From positions 1 to 15,480 of the forward strand of contig JBNKFQ010000352.1 in the NCBI GenBank assembly GCA_050289385.1: a DNA stretch of 15,480 nucleotides, written 5' to 3'. The notes below the pieces were generated by a model. That model searched no databases. It worked only from the letters and a program-made list of their open reading frames with translations, and had not been told where the DNA came from. Numbering within the stretch: position 1 is the first letter of the stretch; the number at the start of each line of letters is the position of its first letter. Shown piece by piece: positions 7,181 through 14,721 of the stretch. The position numbers and the translations under genes were made by a program. This DNA comes from JBNKFQ01 sp050289385. Its GTDB lineage: Bacteria; Pseudomonadota; Gammaproteobacteria; Pseudomonadales; Porticoccaceae.

Positions 7181-7194
7181 GTCAAGAATTTGAC
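7181..7194 (-). promoter_or_regulatory. FleQ-binding-box-like palindrome upstream of fleS
   Basis: The minus strand reads GTCAAATTCTTGAC: GTCA and TGAC half-sites six bases apart. This agrees with the FleQ consensus that I recall (GTCaNtAAAtTGAC), although the central A tract is poorly matched. It is about 52 bp upstream of the -24 element and just downstream of the fleQ stop codon, a plausible enhancer position. Confidence 0.7.
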
Positions 7195-7201
7195 ATTTGC
7201 G

Positions 7202-8632
7202 TTACCTGTGGATTTTATATTTGCGCATCTTCTCTACCAGGGTAGTGCGCTGCAATTTGAGTTGCTTGGCCGCTTTCGCAACCACACCTTCAGAGGCAGC
7301 CAAAGCCTGCTCAATCATTTCGCGCTCTATGGTGCTGACATATTTACGCAAATCGATGCCCGACTCCGGAAGCTGATGCACAGATCCCGGGCGCGCCCAG
7401 AGCGCGTTATTTTCATCGCAAGGGCTCCCCTGTTGTTCTGCATTTTGCGTCTCTATGGCGGCAGATACCCAATCTTCATTAACACGATACTTCTCCGGCA
7501 ACTCAAACCAGCGGATAGTCTGATGCGGATGCAAAATCGCCAGGCGCTCGACCACGTTGGCCAACTCGCGAATATTGCCCGGCCAGGGGTATTTGCTCAA
7601 TGCAGCAATTGCGCACGAAGTAAGATTGATCGAACCACGACCTTCCCGCTGCATACGATCGAGAAACTCTCCTATCAGGGGCTGAATGTCGTCAACCCGG
7701 TCCCTCAGGGGCAATATCTGGATCGGGAAAACATTCAAACGGTAGAGCAGGTCCATGCGAAAGCGGCCTTCCAGTACCAGCTGATCCAGGTTCTGATGCG
7801 TGGCAGCAATAACTCTTACATCGGCGGCAATGCTTCTGTTGCTGCCCACTCTCTCAAAGGTGCGCTCTTGCAAAACCCGCAATAATTTTACTTGCATAGG
7901 CAACGGCATATCGCCAATTTCGTCCAGGAACAAGGTGCCGCCCCGCGCCATTTCGAAACGTCCGGAACGGGCGCTGATTGCACCTGTAAATGCGCCTTTT
8001 TCGTGGCCAAACAACTCCGACTCCAGCAATTCTGCCGGAATAGCTCCGCAATTTACCGGAACGAACGGGCCACTGCGTCGCGAAGACAGGTGGTGAATAC
8101 TGCGCGCAACCACTTCTTTACCGGTGCCCGATTCACCGGTGACAAGCACACTGGCGTCACTGCCAGCCACTTGCGTTATCAGTCGTCGCAGCTCCTGGAT
8201 GTGAGAACTGTTGCCCACCATGCCCCTGAAACTTTTATCGTGTAGAGTCGATTGCAGCCCCGCAACGTCCATTCCGCGTATCTTGCGCATTAATTCCTGC
8301 ACCTTTTGATAACGGAATGGAAATTCCAGAACCCCCTGGACTTCCTGTTTCAGCACTCGGGGAGCTATGTTCTCATCCTGCAACAGAAAAATGGGCAATC
8401 CCGGGCGCTGTTTTCGCAATGAGGTTACGACAGATGCGGCGGTAACTTCAGAGCTACCTACACCAACCATGGCGGCAGAAAACGGGGTATCTCCGGCAAC
8501 AACTTCAGACCAATCCTCCGTGCCACAAAATGCCGCAGCAGGATAATCAAGAAATTCAAAGATGGTTTTTAACTTTCGTGATCGACTGCAATCCTGATCG
8601 ACTACCAGTAACTGTGCGGCAGCAGATGGCAT
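7202..8632 (-). CDS. fleQ: FleQ, master flagellar sigma-54 activator
   Basis: FleQ is the top regulator of the polar flagellar cascade and, in Pseudomonas, a c-di-GMP-responsive switch. The protein is 476 aa. The N-terminal receiver-like domain (about 7-120) lacks a phospho-acceptor Asp (AAMVGVGSSE where it should be), as is normal for FleQ. The AAA+ domain has Walker A GESGTGKE (166-173), GAFTGA (213-218) and Walker B GGTLFLDEIGD (231-241). A Fis-type helix-turn-helix ends it (about 432-476, AAKQLKLQRTTLVEKM). Against the c-di-GMP site I recall from P. aeruginosa FleQ (LFRS, R185, N186, E330), F135-R136, R177 and E322 are kept, but LFRS becomes SFRG and N186 becomes S178. The start aligns with known FleQ N-termini. 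It is monocistronic or first in an operon, with its own sigma-70-like promoter. Confidence 0.95.
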   Translation of the reverse strand: MPSAAAQLLVVDQDCSRSRKLKTIFEFLDYPAAAFCGTEDWSEVVAGDTPFSAAMVGVGSSEVTAASVVTSLRKQRPGLPIFLLQDENIAPRVLKQEVQGVLEFPFRYQKVQELMRKIRGMDVAGLQSTLHDKSFRGMVGNSSHIQELRRLITQVAGSDASVLVTGESGTGKEVVARSIHHLSSRRSGPFVPVNCGAIPAELLESELFGHEKGAFTGAISARSGRFEMARGGTLFLDEIGDMPLPMQVKLLRVLQERTFERVGSNRSIAADVRVIAATHQNLDQLVLEGRFRMDLLYRLNVFPIQILPLRDRVDDIQPLIGEFLDRMQREGRGSINLTSCAIAALSKYPWPGNIRELANVVERLAILHPHQTIRWFELPEKYRVNEDWVSAAIETQNAEQQGSPCDENNALWARPGSVHQLPESGIDLRKYVSTIEREMIEQALAASEGVVAKAAKQLKLQRTTLVEKMRKYKIHR

Positions 8633-8660
8633 ATTTAATGTTTCCCAATATTACCCGGCG

Positions 8661-8668
8661 ACCTCCTT
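8661..8668 (-). promoter_or_regulatory. Displaced perfect Shine-Dalgarno sequence in the fleQ leader
   Basis: AAGGAGGT on the minus strand matches the 16S anti-Shine-Dalgarno fully, but it ends 28 bases before the fleQ ATG. It lies in a possible loop closed by GGCG/CGCC. The weaker GGGAAA nearer the start is the positional candidate for ribosome binding. In the fleQ frame there is a TAA upstream and no earlier start codon. Confidence 0.5.
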
Positions 8669-8701
8669 CCGCCGTGAATCCTTGTTTTTATTTCGCGAGG
8701 C

Positions 8702-8729
8702 ATAATAACCGCAAAATCACATTGATCAA
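8702..8729 (-). promoter_or_regulatory. Sigma-70-like promoter of fleQ
   Basis: On the minus strand TTGATC (-35, 8724-8729), a 16-bp spacer and TATTAT (-10, 8702-8707) lie about 70 bp upstream of the fleQ start. The spacer holds a TGTGA half-site and an opposed TCACA lies just upstream. A CRP/Vfr-type protein could bind there, as Vfr does at fleQ in P. aeruginosa, but the standard TGTGA-N6-TCACA palindrome is absent. Confidence 0.6.
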
Positions 8730-8812
8730 GAACCTTTGTGATGAAATTGGCCTTTTTATTTTGTGAAAACACGGACAATGAAAGGTTTTAATTTGAAATT
8801 CCTATCGGCGAA

Positions 8813-8843
8813 CAGGGCTGACAAGCCTGTGTCATCTGCCCTG
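8813..8843. other. Long hairpin between the PilZ-like gene and fleQ
   Basis: CAGGGC-TGACA (8813-8823) pairs with TGTCA (8830-8834) and GCCCTG (8838-8843), with a TCT bulge and a 6-base loop: 11 base pairs in total. Neither strand has a T run right after it, so it is not a classical intrinsic terminator. It lies 64 bp after the PilZ-like stop and upstream of the fleQ promoter. It could be an operator, an RNA-stabilising 3' hairpin or a Rho-linked stop. Confidence 0.5.
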
Positions 8844-8906
8844 GCAGCTCGACCACAACCATGAAAAATCTGTATGATTTTTATACAACCAGATATTACC
8901 GCGCAG

Positions 8907-9506
8907 TTAGCGCACCATACGACTGTGAGCAATACTGCGACGGTGAAACCTGAAAATGGACTTTTCCAGCCACTCCTGAGTGTGCTCGCTAACCCCGTAA
9001 AAATTTACCGCAACCCCGCCTGACCCGGTACCGGCCACTGTTTCACCGGCCAACTCCAGGGCTTGTGGAATATCGGGATGCAAAAAAATTCGCACAAGCA
9101 CTGCGCGACCAGGTTCCGGTTGATCGGCACCACTCCATTCAATACCTTTCGCTGACAGGCTAACGGCGACCGCATCTGGAATTTGCAACTGTTGCGACAA
9201 TAACTGCCCAACCAGACGAATCAACAGGCTGACCATACTTTCCAAACGTTCAAATTCACGAGCAACCCCCGGGCTTTCCTCACCAAGATCCTGTGAGGTT
9301 TCGTCCAGTTGCGCCAGTTGTCGCAACACATTTTCAGCCGTTTGATTCAGGTGAGTCAGTGCGTGCCCCTGCGGCAAGCTGTCAAGGTAATCCCAGGAAA
9401 GGGAGGCCGAACCTTGCCATACCAGTCCTGCCTGATCTTGGGAAGACCGGTTTTGGGAAGACCGATTCCGGGAAGAATGGTTTTGAGAAGAACTGGCTTT
9501 CGTCAT
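8907..9506 (-). CDS. PilZ-like domain protein of the flagellar cluster
   Basis: This 199-aa protein resembles the PilZ-domain proteins found in flagellar and pilus loci. PilZ domains bind c-di-GMP and often slow flagellar rotation. Residues 1-25 are a low-complexity start of SSQNH, SSRNR, SSQNR and SSQDQ pentapeptides encoded by a 15-bp DNA repeat. Residues about 45-110 are helical. Residues about 110-190 have the PilZ-like layout VAVSLSAKGIEW, VLVRIFLHP, GGVAVNFYGV and a final helix EWLEKSIFRFHRR. The D/NxSxxG motif is changed to SLSAKG (116-121) and no RxxxR motif is visible before it, so c-di-GMP binding is doubtful. The ATG has GAGG about 7 bases upstream. It is 71 bp after fliT and probably the last gene of the fliD operon. 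Confidence 0.62.
   Translation of the reverse strand: MTKASSSQNHSSRNRSSQNRSSQDQAGLVWQGSASLSWDYLDSLPQGHALTHLNQTAENVLRQLAQLDETSQDLGEESPGVAREFERLESMVSLLIRLVGQLLSQQLQIPDAVAVSLSAKGIEWSGADQPEPGRAVLVRIFLHPDIPQALELAGETVAGTGSGGVAVNFYGVSEHTQEWLEKSIFRFHRRSIAHSRMVR
9437..9496. repeat. 15-bp tandem repeat at the 5' end of the PilZ-like gene
   Basis: Four 15-bp units (core TTGGGAAGACCG on the plus strand) run head to tail and encode residues 6-25 as pentapeptides SSQNH, SSRNR, SSQNR and SSQDQ. The 15-bp period keeps the frame whatever the copy number. Confidence 0.85.
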
Positions 9507-9577
9507 TGCCGCCTCGGTGTGATTTTGGCGTTGTAACGCACCTTGTATCGAGTTGTACAGGTACTCGCGACCGGTTT

Positions 9578-10020
<443 letters not shown>

Positions 10021-10024
<4 letters not shown>

Positions 10025-10428
10025 GCCCCTCGATGCCCGCCCCGCATATCTTCGGGAATCGCATCCCAACCCAGCTTGATCTCTTGCAACAAGGCGGCAA
10101 CCTCATCAAGTATTGATACATCATTGTTGATATTGGCCTGTAGCAAACGTTTTTCCATATAGTCATAAAGGCTGCCCAGATTAACCGCGATCTCGCCTCC
10201 CTGCTCATAATTCAAACTGGCCCTGAGAGTATCGACGATAGCGATGACGCGGCTTACGCTTTCACCCTTTAGCGCCATGTTGTCACGCTCGACCGCGCCC
10301 CTGGCGACGGCGATGTGCTCCAGCGCACCGGCCATCAACATTGCCACCACCTTGTGGGCGGAAGCATCGGTTATACCAGTCTGTACTCCGACCGAGCGAT
10401 ATTCTTTAAGTGCATTCGAGCTGTTCAT
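10021..10428 (-). CDS. fliS: FliS, flagellin export chaperone
   Basis: FliS binds the C-terminus of newly made flagellin in the cytoplasm and delivers it to the export gate. The ORF gives 135 aa, the usual length. Family marks are the N-terminal ALKEYRSVGVQTGI and the four-helix core with AHKVVAMLMAGALEHIAVARGA, RVIAIVDTLRASLNYEQGGEIAVNLGSLYDYMEKRLLQAN and LDEVAALLQEIKLGWDAI. The start has AGGA about 8 bases upstream and lies 13 bp after the fliD stop. The stop overlaps the fliT start by 4 bp. The fliD-fliS-fliT order is standard and indicates a filament-cap/chaperone operon. Confidence 0.97.
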
Positions 10429-10441
10429 AGAGGATTCCTGG

Positions 10442-12481
10442 CTATTCCTGTATTGGTGTTGAACCCGGCAGTGAGCTCAATTGTTGTGTGAGAAAGTTTC
10501 CGGTGTTTTGCAACTGGCTCATGAGCGTGTCGAGCGCGTTGAACTGACGGCGCAATCTTGCCTCCAGCGCTACAAGCCGACGATCCAGTACCTCCCGGCG
10601 ATCGGCAATATCATCAAGGCGATCCTCAAGACCGTCGACGCGGGCATCCAGAACACCATCTGACTCAAGCCACTGCGTCAACAAGCTGTCCATCCGGTTG
10701 GCGATACCGCGAGTAAAGGAAAGCGTGCCCCGATTACCAATGGCACCACCCGAAACCAGCAATTTCAATCCTTCGGCACCAGAACCAGAAGCCGCAGCAA
10801 GCATCTGGCCAGTGCCGGTCGCTGTAATACCGTCAATGGTGCCGGCAACATCAAGGCCGGCGGTACCCGCTCCGACACTGAACCCGAGTTCAGCCGCTGT
10901 ATCGGTATCGACGGTATTGAATTCAATCTGTGACTCCGAGCCCCAGGTCACTGAGCTTATTTGCAGGGAGTCTGTGGCGGCGTCGTAGCTCACTTGCACG
11001 GAAGCACCGGCATCACTCAGCGCACTGTCGCCATTAATGCGAGATTGCAACTCTGCCGCCAGCGCCGCACCCGTGGCGTAGTCCCCCCGGGTAATCAAAA
11101 TGGTGCCAGAAGCAATACCATCGACGGTGAGACTAAAGCTGTCGTTATCAGCGTCGATCGTCAACGGTCCGCTAAAATCGGGCAACACCGACGCGCCCTG
11201 CCAGATTCCCTGAGTAGCCATTTGAGTAATCTCTACCGCGTAATCGCCAACCACGGTATCGGAGGACGAACCGAGATATTCAATCTGGCTATCACTTATG
11301 TTGCCGACAGCGGCAAACAATCCGGCCAGACCATCAAAATTTTCATCGATGGCCTTGTCGAGCACTGCACTGTTTGCTGACAGAGTGCCGTCAGCATTGG
11401 TGGTAATACCGATTTCGCTGAGTGTGCTGAAGGGCAAATTCAGCCCCGACACCGAATCATTGAGCTGCTGCCGAATTCGCGCACTGATCGAGCGAACCGT
11501 AAAATCGCCCTGTAACACACCACCCTTGCCAGCTTCGGCGTTGTAACCCGCGAGGACATTGATGGCCCCGATAAAGCCGTTGTAACTGGAAACAAAAGTC
11601 TGCACAGCATCGCTCACCGCGTCGCGATCCTGATTTACTGTTACGCGAACGGGTGTAGCGCCACTCACATCCTTAAGTGTAAATTCGACACCATCGACCA
11701 CGTCGTTTACGCTATTTTCCGCACTCTGCACGGTCAATCCATTTACCGTAAAAACAGCATTTTGAGCTGCCACCGTTTGGTCCAGATTTGTGGCCTGACT
11801 GTTGAAAGCGAGTGCAGAGAGACCGCTGCTGTCAAGGTTATTGGCGTCTGTATCGCTGACGTTGATTTCCAGACTGTTTTCAACACCGGTATAAGTGGAT
11901 GTGAACAGCAGCCGATATTCACTGCCATCATTAACGATGACCGCGTTCACACCAATATTGGCCTCATTAACCGCGTCGCGGACACCTTCCAGGGTATTGT
12001 TGCTGCTGTCGATAGTTACCACAGCGGTGCCACGATCAGAGTTGACCGCAAAGCTGCTGTAGATATCAGTACCAGGGTTGTAGTCGGTTGTACCAAACCG
12101 GAATGTCAGGGTTCCGGTACCAACTTCATCGGTGGCCGAAGCAAACGCACCACCGGCCAGGGAGTGAGCTTTGGCCAGTTGGGTCACGCCAACGTCAAAA
12201 TCCACCGCAGCCGCTGCATTGGTTACCGACACATCAAGTATGGCGCTGTCACTGACACTTGCCGTTTTTTTGCCAAACGTCGCAACGTTGTTGAGGGCGC
12301 CCAGCCCACCCTGCAAAGTGGCCAGTGCGTTCTTGAACCCGCCCAGGGCAGAGAGTTCGGACTGCGTGGTTGTTTCCTGTTTCGATAGACGGCTGTCGGT
12401 AGCTGCACCTTCGGCGGCAACCAACTGGCTGACAATATTCTCAATATCAAGGCCCGAACCAATTCCAGTGGCGGTTATCAT
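10442..12481 (-). CDS. fliD: FliD, flagellar filament cap protein, enlarged
   Basis: FliD caps the filament tip and helps flagellin subunits fold in place. The N-terminus MITATGIGSGLDIENIVSQLVAAE and the C-terminal coiled coil (about 600-670, with RLRRQFNALDTLMSQLQNTGNFLTQQL) are family hallmarks. The protein is 679 aa, much longer than P. aeruginosa FliD (about 475) but similar to Vibrio caps. The extra length includes residues about 400-560, where VGDYAVEITQMATQ echoes VDFDVGVTQLAKAH of residues 93-106. FSLTVDGIASGTILITRGDY with a following LAAELQSRIN resembles flagellin/hook IN-type motifs. Another IN-like motif, VFTVNGLTV, is near residue 243. The outer domains look duplicated. A sigma-54 promoter lies about 95-110 bp upstream. 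Confidence 0.96.
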   Translation of the reverse strand: MITATGIGSGLDIENIVSQLVAAEGAATDSRLSKQETTTQSELSALGGFKNALATLQGGLGALNNVATFGKKTASVSDSAILDVSVTNAAAAVDFDVGVTQLAKAHSLAGGAFASATDEVGTGTLTFRFGTTDYNPGTDIYSSFAVNSDRGTAVVTIDSSNNTLEGVRDAVNEANIGVNAVIVNDGSEYRLLFTSTYTGVENSLEINVSDTDANNLDSSGLSALAFNSQATNLDQTVAAQNAVFTVNGLTVQSAENSVNDVVDGVEFTLKDVSGATPVRVTVNQDRDAVSDAVQTFVSSYNGFIGAINVLAGYNAEAGKGGVLQGDFTVRSISARIRQQLNDSVSGLNLPFSTLSEIGITTNADGTLSANSAVLDKAIDENFDGLAGLFAAVGNISDSQIEYLGSSSDTVVGDYAVEITQMATQGIWQGASVLPDFSGPLTIDADNDSFSLTVDGIASGTILITRGDYATGAALAAELQSRINGDSALSDAGASVQVSYDAATDSLQISSVTWGSESQIEFNTVDTDTAAELGFSVGAGTAGLDVAGTIDGITATGTGQMLAAASGSGAEGLKLLVSGGAIGNRGTLSFTRGIANRMDSLLTQWLESDGVLDARVDGLEDRLDDIADRREVLDRRLVALEARLRRQFNALDTLMSQLQNTGNFLTQQLSSLPGSTPIQE

Positions 12482-12573
12482 TCAATGCGTCCATTTTGTT
12501 TGCTTGTTTGCACAGAGCTACTTCTCCCGAGCAGGTTGTCTTTTGTCTGTCTGCCAGTTACCTGTTGTCAAAA

Positions 12574-12589
12574 TGCAAAAGCAGTGCCA
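12574..12589 (-). promoter_or_regulatory. Sigma-54 (RpoN) promoter of fliD
   Basis: The minus strand reads TGGCACTGCTTTTGCA: TGGCAC (-24) and TTGCA (-12), with GG and GC separated by exactly 10 bases, a nearly perfect consensus. It starts 1 bp after the flaG stop codon, about 100 bp upstream of the fliD ATG. I found no clear FleQ box nearby; only a TTTTGAC half-site follows the promoter. Confidence 0.88.
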
Positions 12590-12590
12590 G

Positions 12591-12998
12591 TTACGCCTCC
12601 TCACTCACCAGCAAACCGCGGATCAAACCATCCGGATTCGCGCTGATCCGTCGATGAATCGCCATCAGCTCTTGTCGCGGTATTCTGCGCACCACATTGC
12701 CGGTTTGGCTGTTAACAATGGTGATCACACTGTGCGGGTTGTTGCGGTCGACAGTAAAGTGCAACTCGCGATTCACACGCTGCAAAAACTTGTCGATATA
12801 CCTGGAGAGATCGGCCACAACAACGTCAAAATCTTTCTGGCTGGCAGCGTTATTCTGTCTTGCAGACGGCAGGTTATTGCCAGCATCGGAAGCCGATTGC
12901 CGATTGCCGGTTCCAACACCAGCGCCAGGCGAAGCCGGTGCAGATATTGCCCCTCGCAGCAAAGCAGATTTTGATTCCCCGGATCCCGCCACGGCCAC
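12591..12998 (-). CDS. flaG: FlaG, flagellar filament-length-associated protein
   Basis: FlaG proteins are small flagellin-associated factors that affect filament length; their mechanism is not settled. The ORF gives 135 aa. The conserved C-terminal half is clear: DLSRYIDKFLQRVNRELHFTVDRNNPHSVITIVNSQTGNVVRRIPRQELMAIHRRI. The N-terminal 50 residues are Ala/Ser/Gly-rich and poorly conserved. No ATG is available: a TGA lies upstream in frame and the only starts are GTG at 12998 or GTG at 12992. A GGAA is better spaced for the second, so the protein may be two residues shorter. It sits between fliC, which is closed by a terminator, and fliD. I see no promoter of its own, so it may depend on readthrough from fliC. 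Confidence 0.9.
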   Translation of the reverse strand: MAVAGSGESKSALLRGAISAPASPGAGVGTGNRQSASDAGNNLPSARQNNAASQKDFDVVVADLSRYIDKFLQRVNRELHFTVDRNNPHSVITIVNSQTGNVVRRIPRQELMAIHRRISANPDGLIRGLLVSEEA

Positions 12999-13033
12999 TT
13001 CCAGTTGTTCCCGATTCCCGATCTTTCAACCTG

Positions 13034-13068
13034 AAAAAAAAGGGCGACCCGGAAGGCCACCCTTTTTT
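13034..13068. terminator. Strong bidirectional intrinsic terminator after fliC
   Basis: GGGTGGCC and GGGTCGCCC (minus strand) form an 8-bp stem including G-T pairs with a short loop. The stem is flanked by six A and eight T residues on the minus strand. It works in either direction but here ends the fliC transcript, 24 bp after the fliC stop. It explains how flagellin can be made in excess over the genes that follow. Confidence 0.88.
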
Positions 13069-13091
13069 CATCTTGCCATATTGCTTGTCAC

Positions 13092-14501
13092 TTAGCGCAG
13101 CAGAGACAACGCGTTTTGAGGCAAGGCGTTGGCCTGCGCCAGAATCGAGACGCCGGCCTGTTGCAACACTTGCGCTCTGGTAAGAGCTGCCGTTTCTGCG
13201 GCGAAGTCCGCATCCTGAATCCGCGAGCGCGAAGCAGACAGATTCTCCGATGTGGTTTGGGCACTGGAAACCACAGACTCAAAGCGGTTTTGAATGGCAC
13301 CCAGTGTTGCACGAGTGGTGTTGATTGTCTGCAGTGCCGCATCGGCAGAAGAGATAGCAGCGTTAGCTCCGCTTACCGAAGAGATATCCACCACTGAAAT
13401 CGCTGTACCGGTTTGGGACGCTGCGATGGTACCGGTGATACCGCTACCTGCATCGGTAGGCGCCGTACCGCCAAACACAATGGATCCAGCCGTAGATGAG
13501 AAGGTAATAGTACCGTAGCTCACTTCGGTGGTAATACCGGAGTTCGCCGCAACGGCACCAGTACCGCCGGAAGTAACGGTGATGTTTCTGCCGTCGGCGG
13601 CAGACAATTCCACATTGCCGCTGACAATAGATGCGGTAACACCGGTAGCCGCAGAAACGGCATTTACCGCGCTAACCACGTCGGTTTCTCTGGCAGCTGC
13701 ACTTGCTGCAACACCCAGAGCACCCAGGGTAATGCCATTGATCGTGATGTAGTCAGTAGCATCACCGGCAATCGCGTTGGCAAACCCGGTGGCGTCAACA
13801 CCGGTGGTCAAACTGGTGTTGACATTTGCGGTGGCGGTAACGTTGGTGCCGGAGGTAGCATTTACGGCTGCGGCGATTTCTTTCGCGTCCCGGGTGGCAG
13901 TGCCTACAGCCTGGCCATTAATGGTCAGGTCTCCAGAGGCAAGAGCACCGGCAACACGACCACCGGTTACACTGGCTGAGATGCTGGTGCCAAGGCTCGC
14001 GGTTCGGGCACTGGAAATGGATGAAACCGAAATGGTTTGCCCGGCATTTGCGCCAATTTGAAAAACCTGGCTGGAGAACGTGCCGTCCAGCAGATTTACA
14101 CCGTTAAAGTTGGTTTGTGTTGCAACCCGGTCGATCTCTGCAACCAATTGAGAAACTTCCTCTTGCAAGGCGGCCCGGTCAGAGGCGCTGTTGGTGGCGT
14201 TGGCCGACTGTACCGCCAGTTCACGAATCCGTTGCAAGTTATTGGTTACTTCGCCCAGGGCACCCTCGGCAGTTTGTGCCAGAGAGATACCGTCAGCAGC
14301 GTTGCGAGCTGCCTGGTTAAGTCCGCGAATCTGAGCGGTAAATCGTTCAGAAATGGCAAGCCCGGCAGCATCATCCTTTGCACTGTTAATTCGCAAACCG
14401 GAAGACAGACGTTGCAGTGCACTGTTCAGGTCACCCTGTGAACTGTTCAGATTGCGCTGCGCATTCAGCGAAGCGATGTTAGTGTTAATAATTTGTGGCA
14501 T
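13092..14501 (-). CDS. fliC: FliC, flagellin
   Basis: This is the filament subunit (469 aa). The conserved D0/D1 N-terminus (1-170) begins MPQIINTNIASLNAQRNL and contains LSSGLRINSAKDDAAGLAI and LQRIRELAVQSANATNS, the region recognised by TLR5 in other flagellins. The C-terminal D1/D0 (about 375-469) ends ANALPQNALSLLR. The middle (about 175-375) is Ala/Thr/Gly/Ser-rich and carries two flagellin IN-type motifs, DLTINGQAVG (191-200) and YITINGITLG (251-260), each followed by an (A/S)AVNA segment. There is no cysteine. Expression should be late and strong: sigma-28 promoter, about 100-nt leader, AAGGGG ribosome-binding site, strong terminator. FliS, encoded downstream, is its export chaperone. 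Confidence 0.98.
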   Translation of the reverse strand: MPQIINTNIASLNAQRNLNSSQGDLNSALQRLSSGLRINSAKDDAAGLAISERFTAQIRGLNQAARNAADGISLAQTAEGALGEVTNNLQRIRELAVQSANATNSASDRAALQEEVSQLVAEIDRVATQTNFNGVNLLDGTFSSQVFQIGANAGQTISVSSISSARTASLGTSISASVTGGRVAGALASGDLTINGQAVGTATRDAKEIAAAVNATSGTNVTATANVNTSLTTGVDATGFANAIAGDATDYITINGITLGALGVAASAAARETDVVSAVNAVSAATGVTASIVSGNVELSAADGRNITVTSGGTGAVAANSGITTEVSYGTITFSSTAGSIVFGGTAPTDAGSGITGTIAASQTGTAISVVDISSVSGANAAISSADAALQTINTTRATLGAIQNRFESVVSSAQTTSENLSASRSRIQDADFAAETAALTRAQVLQQAGVSILAQANALPQNALSLLR

Positions 14502-14538
14502 GGATAAATCCCCTTTTTCTTTCTTTTTCTGCCGCTTT

Positions 14539-14552
14539 CCGGCTTGCGCCGG
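14539..14552 (-). other. GCAA-tetraloop hairpin in the fliC leader
   Basis: On the minus strand CCGGC-GCAA-GCCGG forms a 5-bp GC stem closed by a GNRA-type loop, about 40 nt before the fliC start. The palindrome GCCTGCAGGC (14553-14562) lies next to it. Such a hairpin could stabilise the abundant flagellin mRNA. This is inference from structure. Confidence 0.5.
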
Positions 14553-14610
14553 GCCTGCAGGCTACCAGTGAAGACCAGCAATCGACAGCAGGTGCCGATT
14601 GCCTATCTGG

Positions 14611-14637
14611 TTATCGGCCATTAAAAGAAAAACTTTA
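14611..14637 (-). promoter_or_regulatory. Sigma-28 (FliA) promoter of fliC
   Basis: The minus strand has TAAAGTTT (14630-14637), an 11-bp spacer and GCCGATAA (14611-14618), matching the sigma-28 consensus at every position. Transcription should begin near 14604, about 100 bp before the fliC ATG. Confidence 0.94.
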
Positions 14638-14721
14638 GGTTTTTTTTGGGGTTGCGAGTGAAATGTGATGTGGTTATCAAAAAAGAGGGCGGAAGTGCAG
14701 GTGGTTTTGGGATGGTTCGCT

